From Humulus lupulus (taxonomy: Eukaryota; Streptophyta; Magnoliopsida; Rosales; Cannabaceae), in NCBI RefSeq assembly GCF_963169125.1, contig NC_084801.1:80417696-80481695 (forward strand): a DNA stretch of 64,000 nt, in the 5' to 3' direction. The notes below the pieces were generated by a model. That model was not told the DNA's origin. It searched no databases and saw only the letters and a program-made list of their open reading frames with translations. Positions 22,586-34,242 of this stretch are shown here, one piece after another. Positions within the stretch are counted from its first letter, which is position 1, and every line of letters begins with the position of its first letter. A program made the position numbers and the translations under genes.

Positions 22586-23383
22586 GCCCATCCTATCACA
22601 GTTCTAACCGACCAGCCCCTTCGGAAAGTCCTCCAAAAACGTGAGGCGGCTGGGCGATTGTTAAAATGGGCAGTCGAACTAGGGCAGTTCGATATAACTT
22701 ATTCACCGCGAGCAGCAATAAAGGGACAAGTTTTGGCCAATCTTGTTGCGGAGTTCACCGAACTCCCAAACAATGAGCAGTGCGAACAGCCTGAAGCGCA
22801 CATGCCTCAAGACAAAGCTCCTTCGTGGAAGCTATTCACGGATGGTTCATCCAACGAATCCCACGCTGGAGCGGGAGTGATATTGATAACGCCGGAAGGA
22901 CATCGATTTCATTGCGCAATCAGGTTCGACTTCACCCCGTCAAACAATGAAGCAGAATACGAAGCACTCCTCGCTGGATTGAGAATGGCCAAAGATATGA
23001 GCATAAAGAAGCTTGATATTTATATTGACTCACAGCTAGTCGTGAATCAAGTCCTGGGAGAATATCAAGCACGAGGCTTAAAGATGATGTCCTACCTGAA
23101 TAAAACGAAGGATTTGCTAGCCCAGTTTACAAAGTACACCCTCCAGCAAATTCCTCGAGACCAGAATTCGAATGCAGACGCCCTGGCTAAACTCGCGAGT
23201 GCGAAGGATGTAGACACCTTGAACATAGTTCCAGTAGAAAGACTGAATAAGCCGAGCATAGAAGCGGCTGAGGCCAATATGGAGATTCGTCTAGAAGATA
23301 CATGGATGGCGCCTTACTTGGAGTATCTGACAAATGGTACACTGCCAGCAGATAGAAACAAAGCCAGAACTCTGCAAAGGTGA
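22586..23383 (+). pseudogene. B RNase H end and second, archaeal-type RNase H
   Basis: In the same frame after the TAA, the end of the Ty3-type RNase H is readable (LLKWAVELGQFDI, IKGQVLANLVAEF). A complete second RNase H follows at about 22822-23200: KLFTDGSSNE with the first Asp, NNEAEYEALLAGLRMA with the Glu, YIDSQLVVNQ with the next Asp, and DQNSNADALAKLAS with the last Asp. This extra archaeal-like domain is known from Tat elements. It ends at TGA 23381. Confidence 0.9.
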
Positions 23384-24537
23384 GCCGCTAGGTACATACT
23401 GGTCGATGGTGTTATGTACCGAAGAGGATATTCAATGCCACTACTCAGGTGCGTTACACCAGAAAAAGTTAAGGAACTCATGAAGGAAGTGCATGAAGGC
23501 TTCTGCGGGGATCACGCTGGGGGGCAAAGTTTGGCGAAAAGGATTCTAAGACAAGGCTACTTCTGGCCAACAATGAACGAGGATTCGATGGAGTATGTAC
23601 GAAGATGCGACAAATGTCAAAGGTTCTCCAAGATTCCACGGCCAGCTCCGAATGAACTAAAACAGATGCAGAGCCCGTGGCCTTTCGCAATATGGGGGAT
23701 AGATTTGATTGGATCCCTGCCTACAGGGAAAGGTGGAGTAAAATACGCAGTTGTGGCAGTTGATTACTTCACCAAATGGGCCGAAGCTGAACCACTCGCA
23801 ACCATCACAACCAAGAAAGTTCTTGACTTCGTCATCAAGAACATTGTATGCCGGTGTGGTCTGCCCAGGAAAATAGTTTCAGACAACGGGACCCAGTTTG
23901 ACAGCGACTTATTCACCGATTTCTACGAAAGGCATGGAGTTATTAAAAGCTTTTCTTCAGTCGCACACCCCCAAGAGAATGGGCAAGTAGAAGCTGTGAA
24001 CAAAACTCTTAAAGACACCCTGAAGAAAAGACTTGAAGAAGCTAAAGGAGGGTGGCCAGAGCAGCTGCCTGAAGTCCTTTGGTCGTATAGAACGTCCCAC
24101 CGAACAGCAACAAGCCATACCCCATTTCCTTGGCCTATGGATATGAGGCCATGTTGCCTGTCGAGTTAGATCCCCCCTCACATCGGCGCTTAACTTACGA
24201 CCAGGATCAGAACAGCCAGCTATTGATGGACTCCCTAGACACAATCGACAAGATGCGAGAGAAATCTCAACTCCGAGTTGCTACTTACCAGCAAAATGTC
24301 GCCCGGTACTTTAACTCCAAAGTTAAAGAAAGAAAATTCAACGTCGGTGACTTAATGCTACGACGAGTTTTCTTAAATACCCGCGACCCCACTGCTGGAG
24401 TGCTTGGACCTAATTGGGAAGGACCTTACCAGATTGAAGAAGTCCATCACCCAGGCACATACAAACTTGCACGCTTAAATGGAGATCTCGTTTCACGTTA
24501 CTGGAATGGAGAACACCTGCGCAAGTATTATCAATAA
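23384..24537 (+). pseudogene. B integrase
   Basis: In order: the zinc-binding H-H-C-C region (EVHEGFCGDHAGG, RRCDKCQRF), then the catalytic core with WGIDLIGSLPTGKGG, the second Asp in IVSDNGTQFDSD and the Glu in NGQVEAVNK. A frameshift near 24125 moves into the frame 24130-24537, which carries the C-terminal GPNWEGPYQIEEVHHPGTY domain and ends LRKYYQ and TAA at 24535. No chromodomain is present. Confidence 0.92.
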
Positions 24538-25188
24538 AACAGTCCTTTTTAAAGGACTGGCTTGTGTAAAGATTTTCAATTTTTTACAAGTTTTGAAAAG
24601 AGGGTTAGCCACGCTGTATGGCTAACTGCTCGTATATGTAAGGTTCTATTATAGAATCACTCGTAAAGACATGTTTAGTCCATTTTTAATACGAGATTAT
24701 AAGGGACTGTGCGCAGCCAGTCATTCTTGCCAACCTTTGTGAATTTACATTTGCAAGTATTTGTTCATTACGTGTGTTGTTTTGTTGTATTACAAGTATC
24801 ATTTTTTACACGAACATGAATGTTCAAACAGGCCATGGTCAAGGCAAGTGACCAAGGACCTAAAAGCTCCTCGATCACTTGGGGGGCATATAAGGCACAT
24901 CGAAAGAAAAGCATACTCTCAAGGTATGTAAACACATGAACAAAATGAGTGAAAGCATGCTACAGTACTTATCGTATTTTTCAAAATTTAGGTTTTGTTA
25001 AATCATGCCAAAGTACTATGCTAAGTTCGGTCATTCGGACAAATGTTATAATAAGTATATTTATTATAACATCAAGATTTAAGCTTTTACACCGCAAGCA
25101 TCGCTGCTTGGATGTAACTGTTCAAGTAAAAGAAAAAATATTTACTGCCCGTGCAGCAGAGTTTAGAAAAGAAACTATTGTCTTTACA
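24538..25188 (+). other. B spacer between pol and antisense gene
   Basis: No coding is supported. It holds the internal PPT-like motif at 24876 and is collinear with T0 24-700. Confidence 0.75.
24876..24895 (+). promoter_or_regulatory. Internal PPT-like motif in B
   Basis: CACTTGGGGGGCATATAAGG resembles the 3' PPT of B, AACTTTGGGGGGCAAA at 28722-28737. The same motif stands at the same place in T0 and C. Confidence 0.5.
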
Positions 25189-27898
25189 TCATGACCCGTG
25201 GGTCGTATATCCAAAAAGAAAGAAAAAATATAAGAGAAAATTCTTAGAGGCATTCGGGGCCGGAGGGTCCTGGACAGCATCCTGGTTGGTCGCGTCCTCG
25301 ACAACTTCATCTTCCACACCAACGACGCTTGGAGAGGCCGGGGTTGCAGCTCTCGCCTCCTCTTCGGCCAGTTGGGCAACGTATCGAGCCAACTCAGCAG
25401 TTCTGACTTCCTCTGAAAGGTAACTAAAGTCAGCACCCTGGTTATGTTTCCAGAAATTGTAGAAACATCGAAGTGTCGTCCTCTTGTACTTTTCCAGATT
25501 CTTGGAGTTGTCAAGCTCCAACTGCTTCACATTGCCCCCGAGAGTGACAATAGCCTCATCCTTGGACTTGAGTACCTCTCCCATATGCTTGATTTCGCGA
25601 AGATGGGCTTGGTTGAAATCTCAATACTCCTGCCTCAACTTGACTGCTGCATTCATTGCAGCTTCAGCCTCTGATAGCTTAGTCACCGCCGCATCCCTCT
25701 CTCGGACCATTGCCTCCAACTCCTTGGCATGCCTAGCCTCAGCAGCCGAAAGCTCCTCGGCCCCCTTCACCTGATACCTCTCGATGGCCTTTGCCTTAGC
25801 CTGCTCGAGGTAAGCCTGGGCTCGGGTACGAGCAGTAGTGGCAGACAGCAAGGCCTGTAAATAAAGAAAAAAGAAGTTAGAATTCATCATGAGGACTAAA
25901 AGACTAAAGCTTGAAATACAAAGAAGTACTTACGCTGGAGATTTCGTTCAGAGCCCTGTTCAGGATCTGGTCGACTGGCAAGTCTTCAGCTTTGACCATT
26001 GCAGTTCTAACACGGTCGCCTTTACTGATGCGATCGAGATGATCCCTGGCAGATTGAATGGCACGGTTCATAAGTCTGGCCCCAAGAGCTTCTTCACGAG
26101 TAAGCTGCTCTCCGGCAGGCATGGCTGGAGGTTTCGACGGGGCAGGGGGAGTCTGCTGCTCGGAAAGAACTAGAGGAGGGGTAGAAGTTTGCCCTGTTGG
26201 CGCAGCACTTTGCCCAGTTGGCGCGTCCTGAGGAAGGTCTTCTGCTCGACCCTGCTTGGCTGGAAGGCCTTGGCTGGATTCACCAGTTCTCTTCTTAGGC
26301 TTCCGTTGGAGTTGAGGAACCTCCTCTTCATCCTCGGCCTGGTACATGTCGAAGATGTTGGGAGTAGACATATCTGCATGTAGGTAAACACAGCAAGTTA
26401 ATAAGAAAGGAGGCAGGTGAAAGTATGTTATACAACTGAAAGGAGGTAACAAAGTAAATACTCGAGCTACAACTACTGGTCGCTACACTATTGACTCAAT
26501 TAGTCATATACTCATTATCTAGCATGAAGAAGTCTGGCGCTAGATTTGGAGCATATGTAAAGTTACCATCCCCGTCAAACAAGTGACAGGGAATTGGCAA
26601 ACCATTTAAAAGCGAAATAACTTTACCATTATCGTCAGAAGATTCTCCTAAGTCAACAATAGGCTCTTTGGCCTTTTCTTTCCCCTTGCCTTGGGGAGCA
26701 GAAGGCCTTTCTGCGGAAGGGCTACCCGTGGGTTCTCTGATTGTAACCCCCGTTGGCCTCCTCCAGGGAGGAGGCACAGGAGGTTGCTGCTCGGGAACCC
26801 CCTCGGCAGTGGCTTCGTCCCCCATGGACCATCTATTTTCATGGCGAGGAGCCAGGACGCCAGAGAGCCTCAAGTTTGTTTCAGTTATCAGGGTCTTGAC
26901 ACTTTTTGCTGCGTCAGATGTCCTGGCCAGAGTGTTGGACCTCAACACCATGTCTGGTGTTGGGGTCGGACGTAACCAAGGGCCTGAAAAAACAGATTAC
27001 AGTTTGAGAAAAATGAAAGGAGACACCTTAGGTTAAAGTATCGACCAGTCAAAGACAAGCTCTTACCTCCTCGTACGAAGGCCAAATTGTTGCTAGTTAT
27101 GTCTGGAGTAAGGAAATACTCCTTATTGTAGTGCCCCACGTTTGATATATGGGTAGTGCCACTCAAGCACGTCCAGCCGGTCTCCTGGTGGCAGAAGTGG
27201 AATAAGCCCGTCCCGTTGTGCTGCGGGTTAGATTTAAGGTCAAAAAGATAGTTGACCTCGTGGGGCGAAGGTTCTGGCCATTTGTTAAGTTTATACAAGA
27301 TATAGCGTGCGGCCAGCATCCTATATCCGTTTGGAGTTATTTGGAAGGGGGCGACACCAAAATAATTTGCCACCCCCACAAAAAAGGGATGAAGAGGGAG
27401 GTAAGCTCCCGCTTCAATGTGATACCGGGACCAGGCGCTGTTCGCACCTCCTGGGAGGTTAGCCCTCTGGTCTGCTATAGGACGTATAATAGTAACCCCC
27501 GTGAGGGGGAATTTTCTGAAGCAGTTAGCGACCATTCGAGGGGTCACTAGACTGGCTGGGGAAGTATACCACTCGACACCAGGCGGATTCCGATGGCGAG
27601 GGCGGGCCTTAGTTTGGATATTAGGGTCAGGAACAAGATTTTCTCGACCACTGGTCGAGGGAACCCTAGCCTGCGAATCAGGCTGGGCAGGAGAATTTGG
27701 GTTACTTTCGGACTCAGGTCTTTTCTTGCCAGTAGACTTGGAGCAGGCCATTGGAGAGGAAGGATGGGGTCTGGAAGAGGATCGCGAGAAAGGAATCTCG
27801 TGGACACGGTCAGCTGGTTGTTCTTCTCCCTCGAGCAGCTGGGCGAGAAGGTCGTCGTCGATGGGTCTTTCACCTCCCCACAAATCTGGCATTAAAGT
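25189..27898 (-). pseudogene. B antisense ORF (aORF), four coding exons
   Basis: Coding exons inferred from splice signals are 27898-27067 (ATG at 27892), 26983-26516, 26373-25934 and 25854-25189. Donors are GTAAGA, a mutated ATGAGT where T0 has GTGAGT, and GTAAGT; acceptors end in TTCAG, TGCAG and TACAG. Phases are 1, 1, 0 and the total is 800 codons. Exon 1 carries the putative gypsy-type transposase domain (VEWYTSPASLVTPRMVAN, PLHPFFVGVANYFGVAPFQ). Exon 2 is basic and Pro-rich, exon 3 is acidic then Gln/Pro-rich, and exon 4 is a coiled coil plus LRCFYNFWKHNQ. One in-frame TGA (25623-25621) and the lost donor mark it as broken. The product's role is unknown; nuclear or nucleic-acid binding is only a guess. 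Confidence 0.82.
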
Positions 27899-28323
27899 CT
27901 GCAAACAGAAGAATGGGGAGGTGAGGATATAGAACTTTAAAAGTCTTTTTAGAATAACGCTGGTCGAGTATAAAAGTTAGGCTTTAATACAACAGCATTC
28001 TAACAAGAAGCTAAATCTTTCTACACGAACAGTTTGAAAAACGGATCAAAGGGTGAAAGAAAAAAGTTTTTCTGGAAAAGCTTTTTCAAATCCCCTTAGG
28101 GCGGGAAAAATTTATTTTTCAACTTGCTTAAAGATCGAAATTTTACTTCGATTTTACGTCCTAAAAAGCATGATCCTGGATTTTAAACTAACTCGTAACT
28201 TTACTTTGCCTACAAAACATTCTGTCTACAAGCACCTTAAACCAGAAACAGAAAAACTTAAACAGTCCACCATCAGAAGCATGCACCACGAGAAATTAGA
28301 AGCATGGGGTTTCAAAAACTTAC
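27899..28323 (-). other. 5'-UTR intron of B aORF
   Basis: On the minus strand TTG/GTAAGT (28324/28323) pairs with TTTGCAG/A at 27900-27898, six bases before the ATG. T0 has the same arrangement. Confidence 0.65.
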
Positions 28324-28495
28324 CAAGAAGAGTGATCGTGGAGGTGGAAGAAAGGTCTTCGGAGACAAAGGAGCTCACGGTCTGAGTCTTGGAAGTGCAG
28401 GAAAACGGTCTCCGGAGAAGTTTAAAGCTCTGGTTTTTAGGGTTTTCTGCAAAGACAATGGCGTGCGTAAAAAGAAAAAGGAGGCTTCGACGGTC

Positions 28496-28503
28496 TTATA
28501 TAA
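28496..28503 (-). promoter_or_regulatory. TATA box for B antisense gene
   Basis: TATATAAG on the minus strand, about 240 bp inside the 3' LTR and upstream of the aORF leader exon. Confidence 0.55.
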
Positions 28504-28720
28504 GTTTGTCTCTGATATTAAAAAAGTGTAATCATTAGTTTTCCTTTTTCAAAGTATGGGGAAACGGGATGGCCGTCGAAATCATTTCTGGGGAACTGAA
28601 AAGGCATGATTAGACAGAAGTGGGTTGCTTTTTTCAAGAACACACGAAGGGTTCTGACACGTCAGGTGGGGTTACCGAAGAGTCGTTCGTTCAAAAGTTT
28701 ATTTACTGTTCGTAGTGAAT

Positions 28721-28737
28721 AAACTTTGGGGGGCAAA
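28721..28737 (+). promoter_or_regulatory. Polypurine tract of B
   Basis: AAACTTTGGGGGGCAAA directly precedes the 3' LTR. Confidence 0.9.
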
Positions 28738-29326
28738 TGTTATCCAATAAATTAGCATTGATGACGTGGCAAGCGATCCCTGGACACGTGGCTGACACCT
28801 GGAAGCGTCTGCTAGAGTATCGACCAGAAGACACAGTAGAAGCAGGGAAAGCTCGTCTTACCCGCGACCATTCTGGTCGATGGTTCCGTGTACAAGGCAA
28901 CATTTATGGGAAAATCTTTGTAATCCCGAATTTATCTCACTCAATCTCCGGAGTACCCGATTATTCAGGGGAGAATATCTGTAACAATCTTTTGTAACCT
29001 CCCTTGAGCCTATAAATAGCAAGAGATAGCTCAAGGGAGGGACTTTTGGCTTTTGAATCACTCGAAACTATAGTAATTCTCCTAGTAAACTTGTATTGTT
29101 CTTCAGAGGTTAGTGAAACTCATTGAACCCTAGTTCTTTGATCACTCTTTTGATTCTTATATCAATATCAGTCTAAGTGGATGTAGGTCATTACCAGATC
29201 CTGGGGCCGAACCACTATAAAAATTCTTGTGTGATTTACTGTTTTTGCCATACGTTCTTCTCTATACATTCATTCACATCAATCACATTTTGACTCTGTG
29301 TCAGTTGGCCAAATCTTGGGTCAACA
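28738..29326 (+). repeat. 3' LTR of B (589 bp)
   Basis: It runs TGTTATCC to GTCAACA and is followed by the TSD ATAGC (29327-29331). It is close to the 5' LTR, with scattered substitutions such as TGTTATTC against TGTTATCC at the first bases. Confidence 0.95.
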
Positions 29327-30421
29327 ATAGCGTATGCATCAAGGCAATTAAAGGAGTACGAGCAGAGATATCCCACGCATGACCTGGAGTTAGCTGCAGT
29401 GGTATTCGTACTTAAGGTTTGGAGGCACTATCTGTATGGAGGGAGATGCGAGATATACACTGATCACAAAAGTCTAAAGTATTTCTTTACCCAGAAGGAC
29501 TTGAATATGCGCCAGAGACGGTGGCTAGAGCTGGTAAAGGATTACGATTGTGATATCCTATACCATCCTAGGAAGGCTAATGTAGTGGCTGATGCATTGA
29601 GCCGGAGGGGCCCAGGATAGCTGTATAGTTCGAGGCAGATATCTGACAGACTAGCCGGAGAGATGGCCAGAGCAGGTATAGAGTTAGTGGTTGGTAGGTT
29701 AGCCAACATTACTCTCCAGTCAACGCTCCTTGAGAGGATTAAGGAAGCATAGGGAAGGGACCCCCAGTTAGTTGAACGTAGAGAGAGTGTCCTAACTGAA
29801 GCAGCTAAGGACTTCTCTATTTCTGAGATGGGTTTGTTGAAGTACATAGGACAAATTTGTGTTCCGATTGATCCAAACATTAGGCGAGAGATTCTGGACG
29901 AGTCTCATACCACTCCCTACTCCTTGCACCCAGGTTCTACGAAGATGTACCATTACTTGAAGGTTTTATATTGGTGGTCAGGAATGAAGAGGGACGTGGT
30001 GGACTATGTGGCTAGATGCTTAATCTGTCAGCAGATTAAGACTGAACATCAGAGGCCAGCAGGATTATTACAGCCTCTAGGGATTCCCGAGTGGAAATGG
30101 GAAGATATTTCCATGGACTTTGTGGTTGGATTGCCGAAGACCGTGGGTCAGCATGACTCGGTGTGGGTGATTGTGGACAGGTATACTAAGTCCGCCCACT
30201 TCTTACCTATGAAGACAACTTATACTGTGGAGCAGTATGCAGAGCTTTATGTGAAGGAGATTGTTCGACTTCATGGGGCTCCGAGGTCGATAGTATCCGA
30301 CAGAGACCCCACTTTCACCTCCAAGTTTTGGAAGAGCCTACAGAAGGCAATGGGCACACAGCTTCGGTTTAGTACTGCTTATCATCCTCAGATGGACGGA
30401 CAGTCTGAGAGGACAATATGA
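29327..30421 (+). pseudogene. A RNase H (rest) and integrase catalytic core
   Basis: This resumes A after B. RNase H is [18 protein letters not shown] and [10 protein letters not shown], then TAG near 29618. The integrase zinc region (HTTPYSLHPGSTKMY, ARCLICQQIK) and core (MDFVVGLPKT, VSDRDPTFTSKFW, GQSERTI) follow. After ERTI about 120-140 bases are missing relative to H, and the sequence jumps to YEMLYGRKCRSP, giving a TGA at 30419. Integrase would insert the DNA copy into the genome. Confidence 0.9.
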
Positions 30422-31028
30422 GATGCTGTATGGGAGGAAGTGCAGATCACCGATTCACTGGGATGAGGCAGGTGAGAGGAGGTATTTAGGTCTTGAGATG
30501 GTTCAGAGGACCAATGAGGCACTTGAGAAAATTAGAGCTCGTATGCTCGCCTCCCAGAGTCGCTAGAAGAGTTATTCACATCAGAGACGCAGGAGCGTGG
30601 AATTTCAGGTTGGTGATCATGTATTCCTCAGGGTTTCACCCCTGAGAGGAGCAAAATGATTCGGCGTTCGGGGCAAGCTGAGTCCCAGATTTGTTGGCCC
30701 CTTTGAGGTTCTAGAGCGAGTCGGGGAGGTAGCTTACAGGTTAGCAATGCCTCCAGCTCTATCAGGGGTTCATGACGTGATTCATGTATCCATGCTCTGG
30801 AAGTATGTATCGGATGCTACTCATGTGTTGAGCTATGAGAACTTGGAGTTGGATCGAGATTTATCATTCGAAGAAAAGCCTGTTCAGATCCTTGATAGAA
30901 AGGACAAAGTCTTGAGGAGCAAGACCATCGCCTTGGTTAAAATATTGTGGAGGAATAGCAAGGTTGAAGAGGCAACATGGGAACTGGAGTCGGATATGCG
31001 GGAGCGGTATCCCGAGTTGTTCAGGTAA
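30422..31028 (+). pseudogene. A integrase C-terminus with chromodomain
   Basis: After the deletion the C-terminal part is readable: EMLYGRKCRSP, VQRTNEALEKIRARM, VGDHVFLRVSP, with stops near 30565 and 30658. The final open segment 30747-31028 contains a GPY/F-like region and the chromodomain-like tail (ILDRKDKVLRSKTI, VEEATWELESDMRERYPELF), ending TAA at 31026. In chromoviruses this tail is thought to target integration to heterochromatin. Confidence 0.88.
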
Positions 31029-31064
31029 ATTTCGAGGACGAAATTTTCATGAGGAGGGGATAGT
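31029..31064 (+). promoter_or_regulatory. PPT region of A
   Basis: The purine-rich GAGGAGGGGATAG at 31051-31063 directly precedes the LTR. The same block, with small changes, precedes the LTR at 61726. Confidence 0.75.
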
Positions 31065-33459
31065 TGTAACGACCCAAATTCGCTATTAAGGCTTAAGGGC
31101 CTTGAGTAGTGTGCCTGGAGGGCATAATGGGATTTTGTGTGTGACTTTAATGAGTTTAATGCATGATTATGATTTAATGCACGTTATATAACTATTTGAT
31201 TATTTGAGATGCATGACTATGTGAATTAGTATGCATGTAGACCTGATTATCTTAGAAAGAGCATAATTTTAATTTGGCCATTTTGGGCATGACTGTGTTG
31301 ATATCTGTGACCCGTGACTCGTGACGATCCTAGAATGAGCGGGTTAGCGGAAAAGTCAAAGCGGAAATCTATGCCCGGCTTGGGTTTAGCCTGGGGAGTT
31401 TAAATGAGAATTTTGAAAATATATTGAGGTTAATCTTGATAATGAAGAATGTATATTTGGTGACTAATCAGGTATTGGGTAGCGAGCGGGAATTATTAGG
31501 AACACTTGAGGAATTAGTGGGAATTTGGGTAATATGACTAAAATGTCCCTTTATGGGCAAAAAGGTTTAGAAATTGTTAGGGAGGGCATTTTGGTCTTTA
31601 GGCTTGTTAGAGATAAGTTAAAGGGAGCTTTATACTTAGTGGATTTTGTAGGAAAAGAGTTAAGGCTTAAAAAGAAAGAAAGAAGGAAGAGAAAGGAAAA
31701 GAGAGAAAAGCTGAAGGGTTTTGTTCCAAAGAATCGGTTTGTGGCTCTCCCAACCATTTTCCTTCATTTTTCTTGGAGTTAAGATCAGTGGAGAGCTAGG
31801 GTAGGCTGAGCATCAAGTATCCTAAGCTAGACTTGAGGATTGGCAAGGGATTAGCAAAATCACATCAGAAATTTGAGGTAAGTTCTTGGAGATTTCAGTT
31901 TTAGGGCTTGACTGGTTTGAGTGGTGTATTTGAGCTAAATAGATGGGATTTTTGGGGAAATCAGGTCAAGGTTGTGAAGGAGCAAGCTAAGGAGGTCTAG
32001 GGTTCAACTCAAGGTCGAATTTCTATCCACGGTATGATTTCTAAGACTTTATCTTTGTTGTTTGAATGAATTTCTGGTTTTTGGGTTCATTATGGTAGAT
32101 CTTGAGTTTTGGGTTGCTTGAGCTTGGGGTATGAGTTCTTGGGATGCTTGGGATGAGTGTGAGGTGTTGATAAGTTTGTTCTTGGGCTTGGGAAAGATTT
32201 GGACAAGGTTGGGGTTGAAATGGTAGAAGGAAATCGCAGGATGCGATTTTGGGCATTGTTGGTCTGCAACTAGCGCTACAGCGCTAGTCAGTGGGCGCTA
32301 TAGCGCTAGCCCCTGTTCTGGGGGGTGTGTTCTGCTTGTAGTGCTACAGCGCCCTCTTTAGAGCGCTGTAGCGCTGCACTATTCACAGAAGGGGATTTTT
32401 GGGTTTTTTTTGAGGGATTTTGACCTAGGGTTCGGGGCTCGATTCCACCACTTTGTTTTGGGGATCTAGGACTTCCCGGGGGCTCGGGATTGGTCCCGAG
32501 GCTAGGTTTTGGACTTGAGGTTTGGTAATGACTTTGACTTATGGATTTTGCTTAGGTAAGCGCTAGGGCTCGAGTAGGATCGTGCTCAAGGAGTCAGGTG
32601 ATCAAGGCTATCGAATTTAAAGGTAAGAAAACCGGAACACCCGGGATCAGGGCATGGGCCCACAGTGTTATTGCAGGGCATGGCCCTAGATTGTTTTACG
32701 TGCAAATGTATAACCTTGGATGTATTATTAAATGTTTGAATGATTATTTTGAAATGTATTATGCGTGCGATTATAATGAAATGAACGGCTAAGGCCGAGA
32801 GCGGCAAAGGCCGGGTACGGCCTTGGGGCCGGAAGTAACACTCAGCACATGGGGTGCTTATGGCCAGGGTGGGACCCAATGGATACATGAGTTATCCTTA
32901 CGGTGAGGACCGAGACCCTAGGCTTGAGTAAGGCCTTTGGGGCGGCATGGCCGTGTTTGTTCAATCTGATGGTTTTTCCTATTTATTAGTGGATTATGTC
33001 AGCTATATTCTATGCATATGTTATGTACTATTTGGGTTTTCTTGCTGGGCTTCGGCGCACGGGTGCTTCGGCGCACGGGTGCTCTGTGTTGCAGGTAAAA
33101 GCAGAGAGTCAGTCAACCGGCCATGAGTATGGAGAGCGTGGGGGCGGCGCGTACTTGTTCGGCCTGCCCGACTGCTTTGGTTAGGGGCATTTTGTATATG
33201 GTTGTATTAACTTATTCTTTTGATAGTTAACCTGGTGTAAATCTATTTTTGAGTTGTAAATATTTTGTAAACCTTATTTTTGGGATCCCAGATGTTTGAT
33301 ACTTAATGTTTTCAATGAAACTAAACATTTTCAAAGAGTACAGCCTTAAATTCTGGTTTATTCACACTTTTGGTTTTAGATACCACGTAGAGTCAGTCAA
33401 AAGCACGATTTCAGTTTTAATCTCACTAAGTAACGTCTCTAAGGTAGTTGGGCGTTACA
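31065..33459 (+). repeat. 3' LTR of A (2395 bp)
   Basis: TGTAACGACC to GGCGTTACA. It is nearly identical to the 5' LTR apart from scattered substitutions and a 16-bp duplication near 33050-33080. The right TSD copy CCAAG follows. Confidence 0.93.
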
Positions 33460-33464
33460 CCAAG

Positions 33465-34237
33465 TTGAGAGGGCACAAAGAGAATATCTTAGTCGGAGCG
33501 GCTAAGGACTTTTCTATCTCAGAGATGGGATTTCTGAAGTACAAGGGTTGGATCTGTATTCCGACGGAGTCTGATATCCAGCGGGAGATCTTGGATAAAT
33601 GGCATACCACTCTCTATTCCTTACATCCAGGTACGATGAAGATGTACCAAGATTTGAGGGCTTTGTATTGGTGGTCGGGCATGAAGAGGGATGCGGTGGA
33701 TTATGTGGCCAAGTGCTTCACTTGTCAGCAGGTCAAGGCTGAACATCAGAGCCCAGTAGGGTTGCTGCAGCCTCTAGGGATTCTAGAGTGGAAGTGGGAT
33801 GATAGCACGATGGACTTCATGGGTTGTTTGCCGAAGACCTTGGGACAGCATGACTCAGTGTGGGTGATTGTGGATAGGTATACCAAATCCGCCCACTTTT
33901 TATTTGTCAGGACCACTTATACCGTGGAGCAGTACGCTGAGTTATATGTGAAGGAAATTTTTAGAATTCATGGTGCTCCAAGGTCGATAGTATCTGACAG
34001 GGACCCCACCTTCACCTCCATGTTTTGGGAGAGTCTACAGAAGGCTATGGGCACGTAGTTACGGTTTAGTACCAATTATCATCCTCAGACATATGGACAG
34101 TCTAAAAGGACGATTCAGATACTGGAGGACATGCTACGTGCTTGTGTGCTAGATTTTGGAGGATCTTGGAGCTAGTATCTCCCTTTGATTGAGTTCTCAT
34201 ACAATAACAGTTATCAGGAGACAATCGGAGTGGCTCC
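33465..34237 (+). pseudogene. H integrase, N-terminal and catalytic parts
   Basis: This resumes H after A. The zinc region (HTTLYSLHPGTMKMY, AKCFTCQQVK), the core (MDFMGCLPKT, SDRDPTFTSMFW) and [12 protein letters not shown] are readable, with TAG at about 34056 and 34174. It runs through SYNNSYQETIGVAPY to the solo LTR insertion at 34243. The catalytic Glu is replaced: SKRT here, SERT in A. Confidence 0.87.
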
Positions 34238-34242
34238 GTATG

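Larger units (their letters stand above)
17655..29326 (+). mobile_element. Element B: Tat-type Ty3/gypsy with antisense spliced gene, inserted in A
   Basis: B is bounded by LTRs of 588 and 589 bp (TGTTAT...GTCAACA) and a perfect TSD ATAGC (17650-17654 and 29327-29331). Inside are gag, protease, RT, Ty3-type RNase H, a second archaeal-type RNase H and integrase on the plus strand. A spacer follows, then an antisense four-exon gene ending near its own TATA box, then a PPT. The second RNase H is the known hallmark of Tat elements. Several stops, two frameshifts and a mutated RT active site show it cannot move by itself. Confidence 0.95.
12221..33459 (+). mobile_element. Element A: chromovirus (Tekay/Del-type) inserted in H, itself split by B
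   Basis: A runs from TGTAACGACC at 12221 to GGCGTTACA at 33459, with LTRs of 2379 and 2395 bp. The internal region has an initiator-Met-like primer site, gag, protease, RT, RNase H, integrase, a chromodomain and a PPT. B (17655-29326) was inserted in RNase H. The LTRs are very similar; the length difference equals a 16-bp duplication in the 3' LTR near 33050-33080. The element is less decayed than H but still carries several frameshifts, stops and an integrase deletion. Confidence 0.93.
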
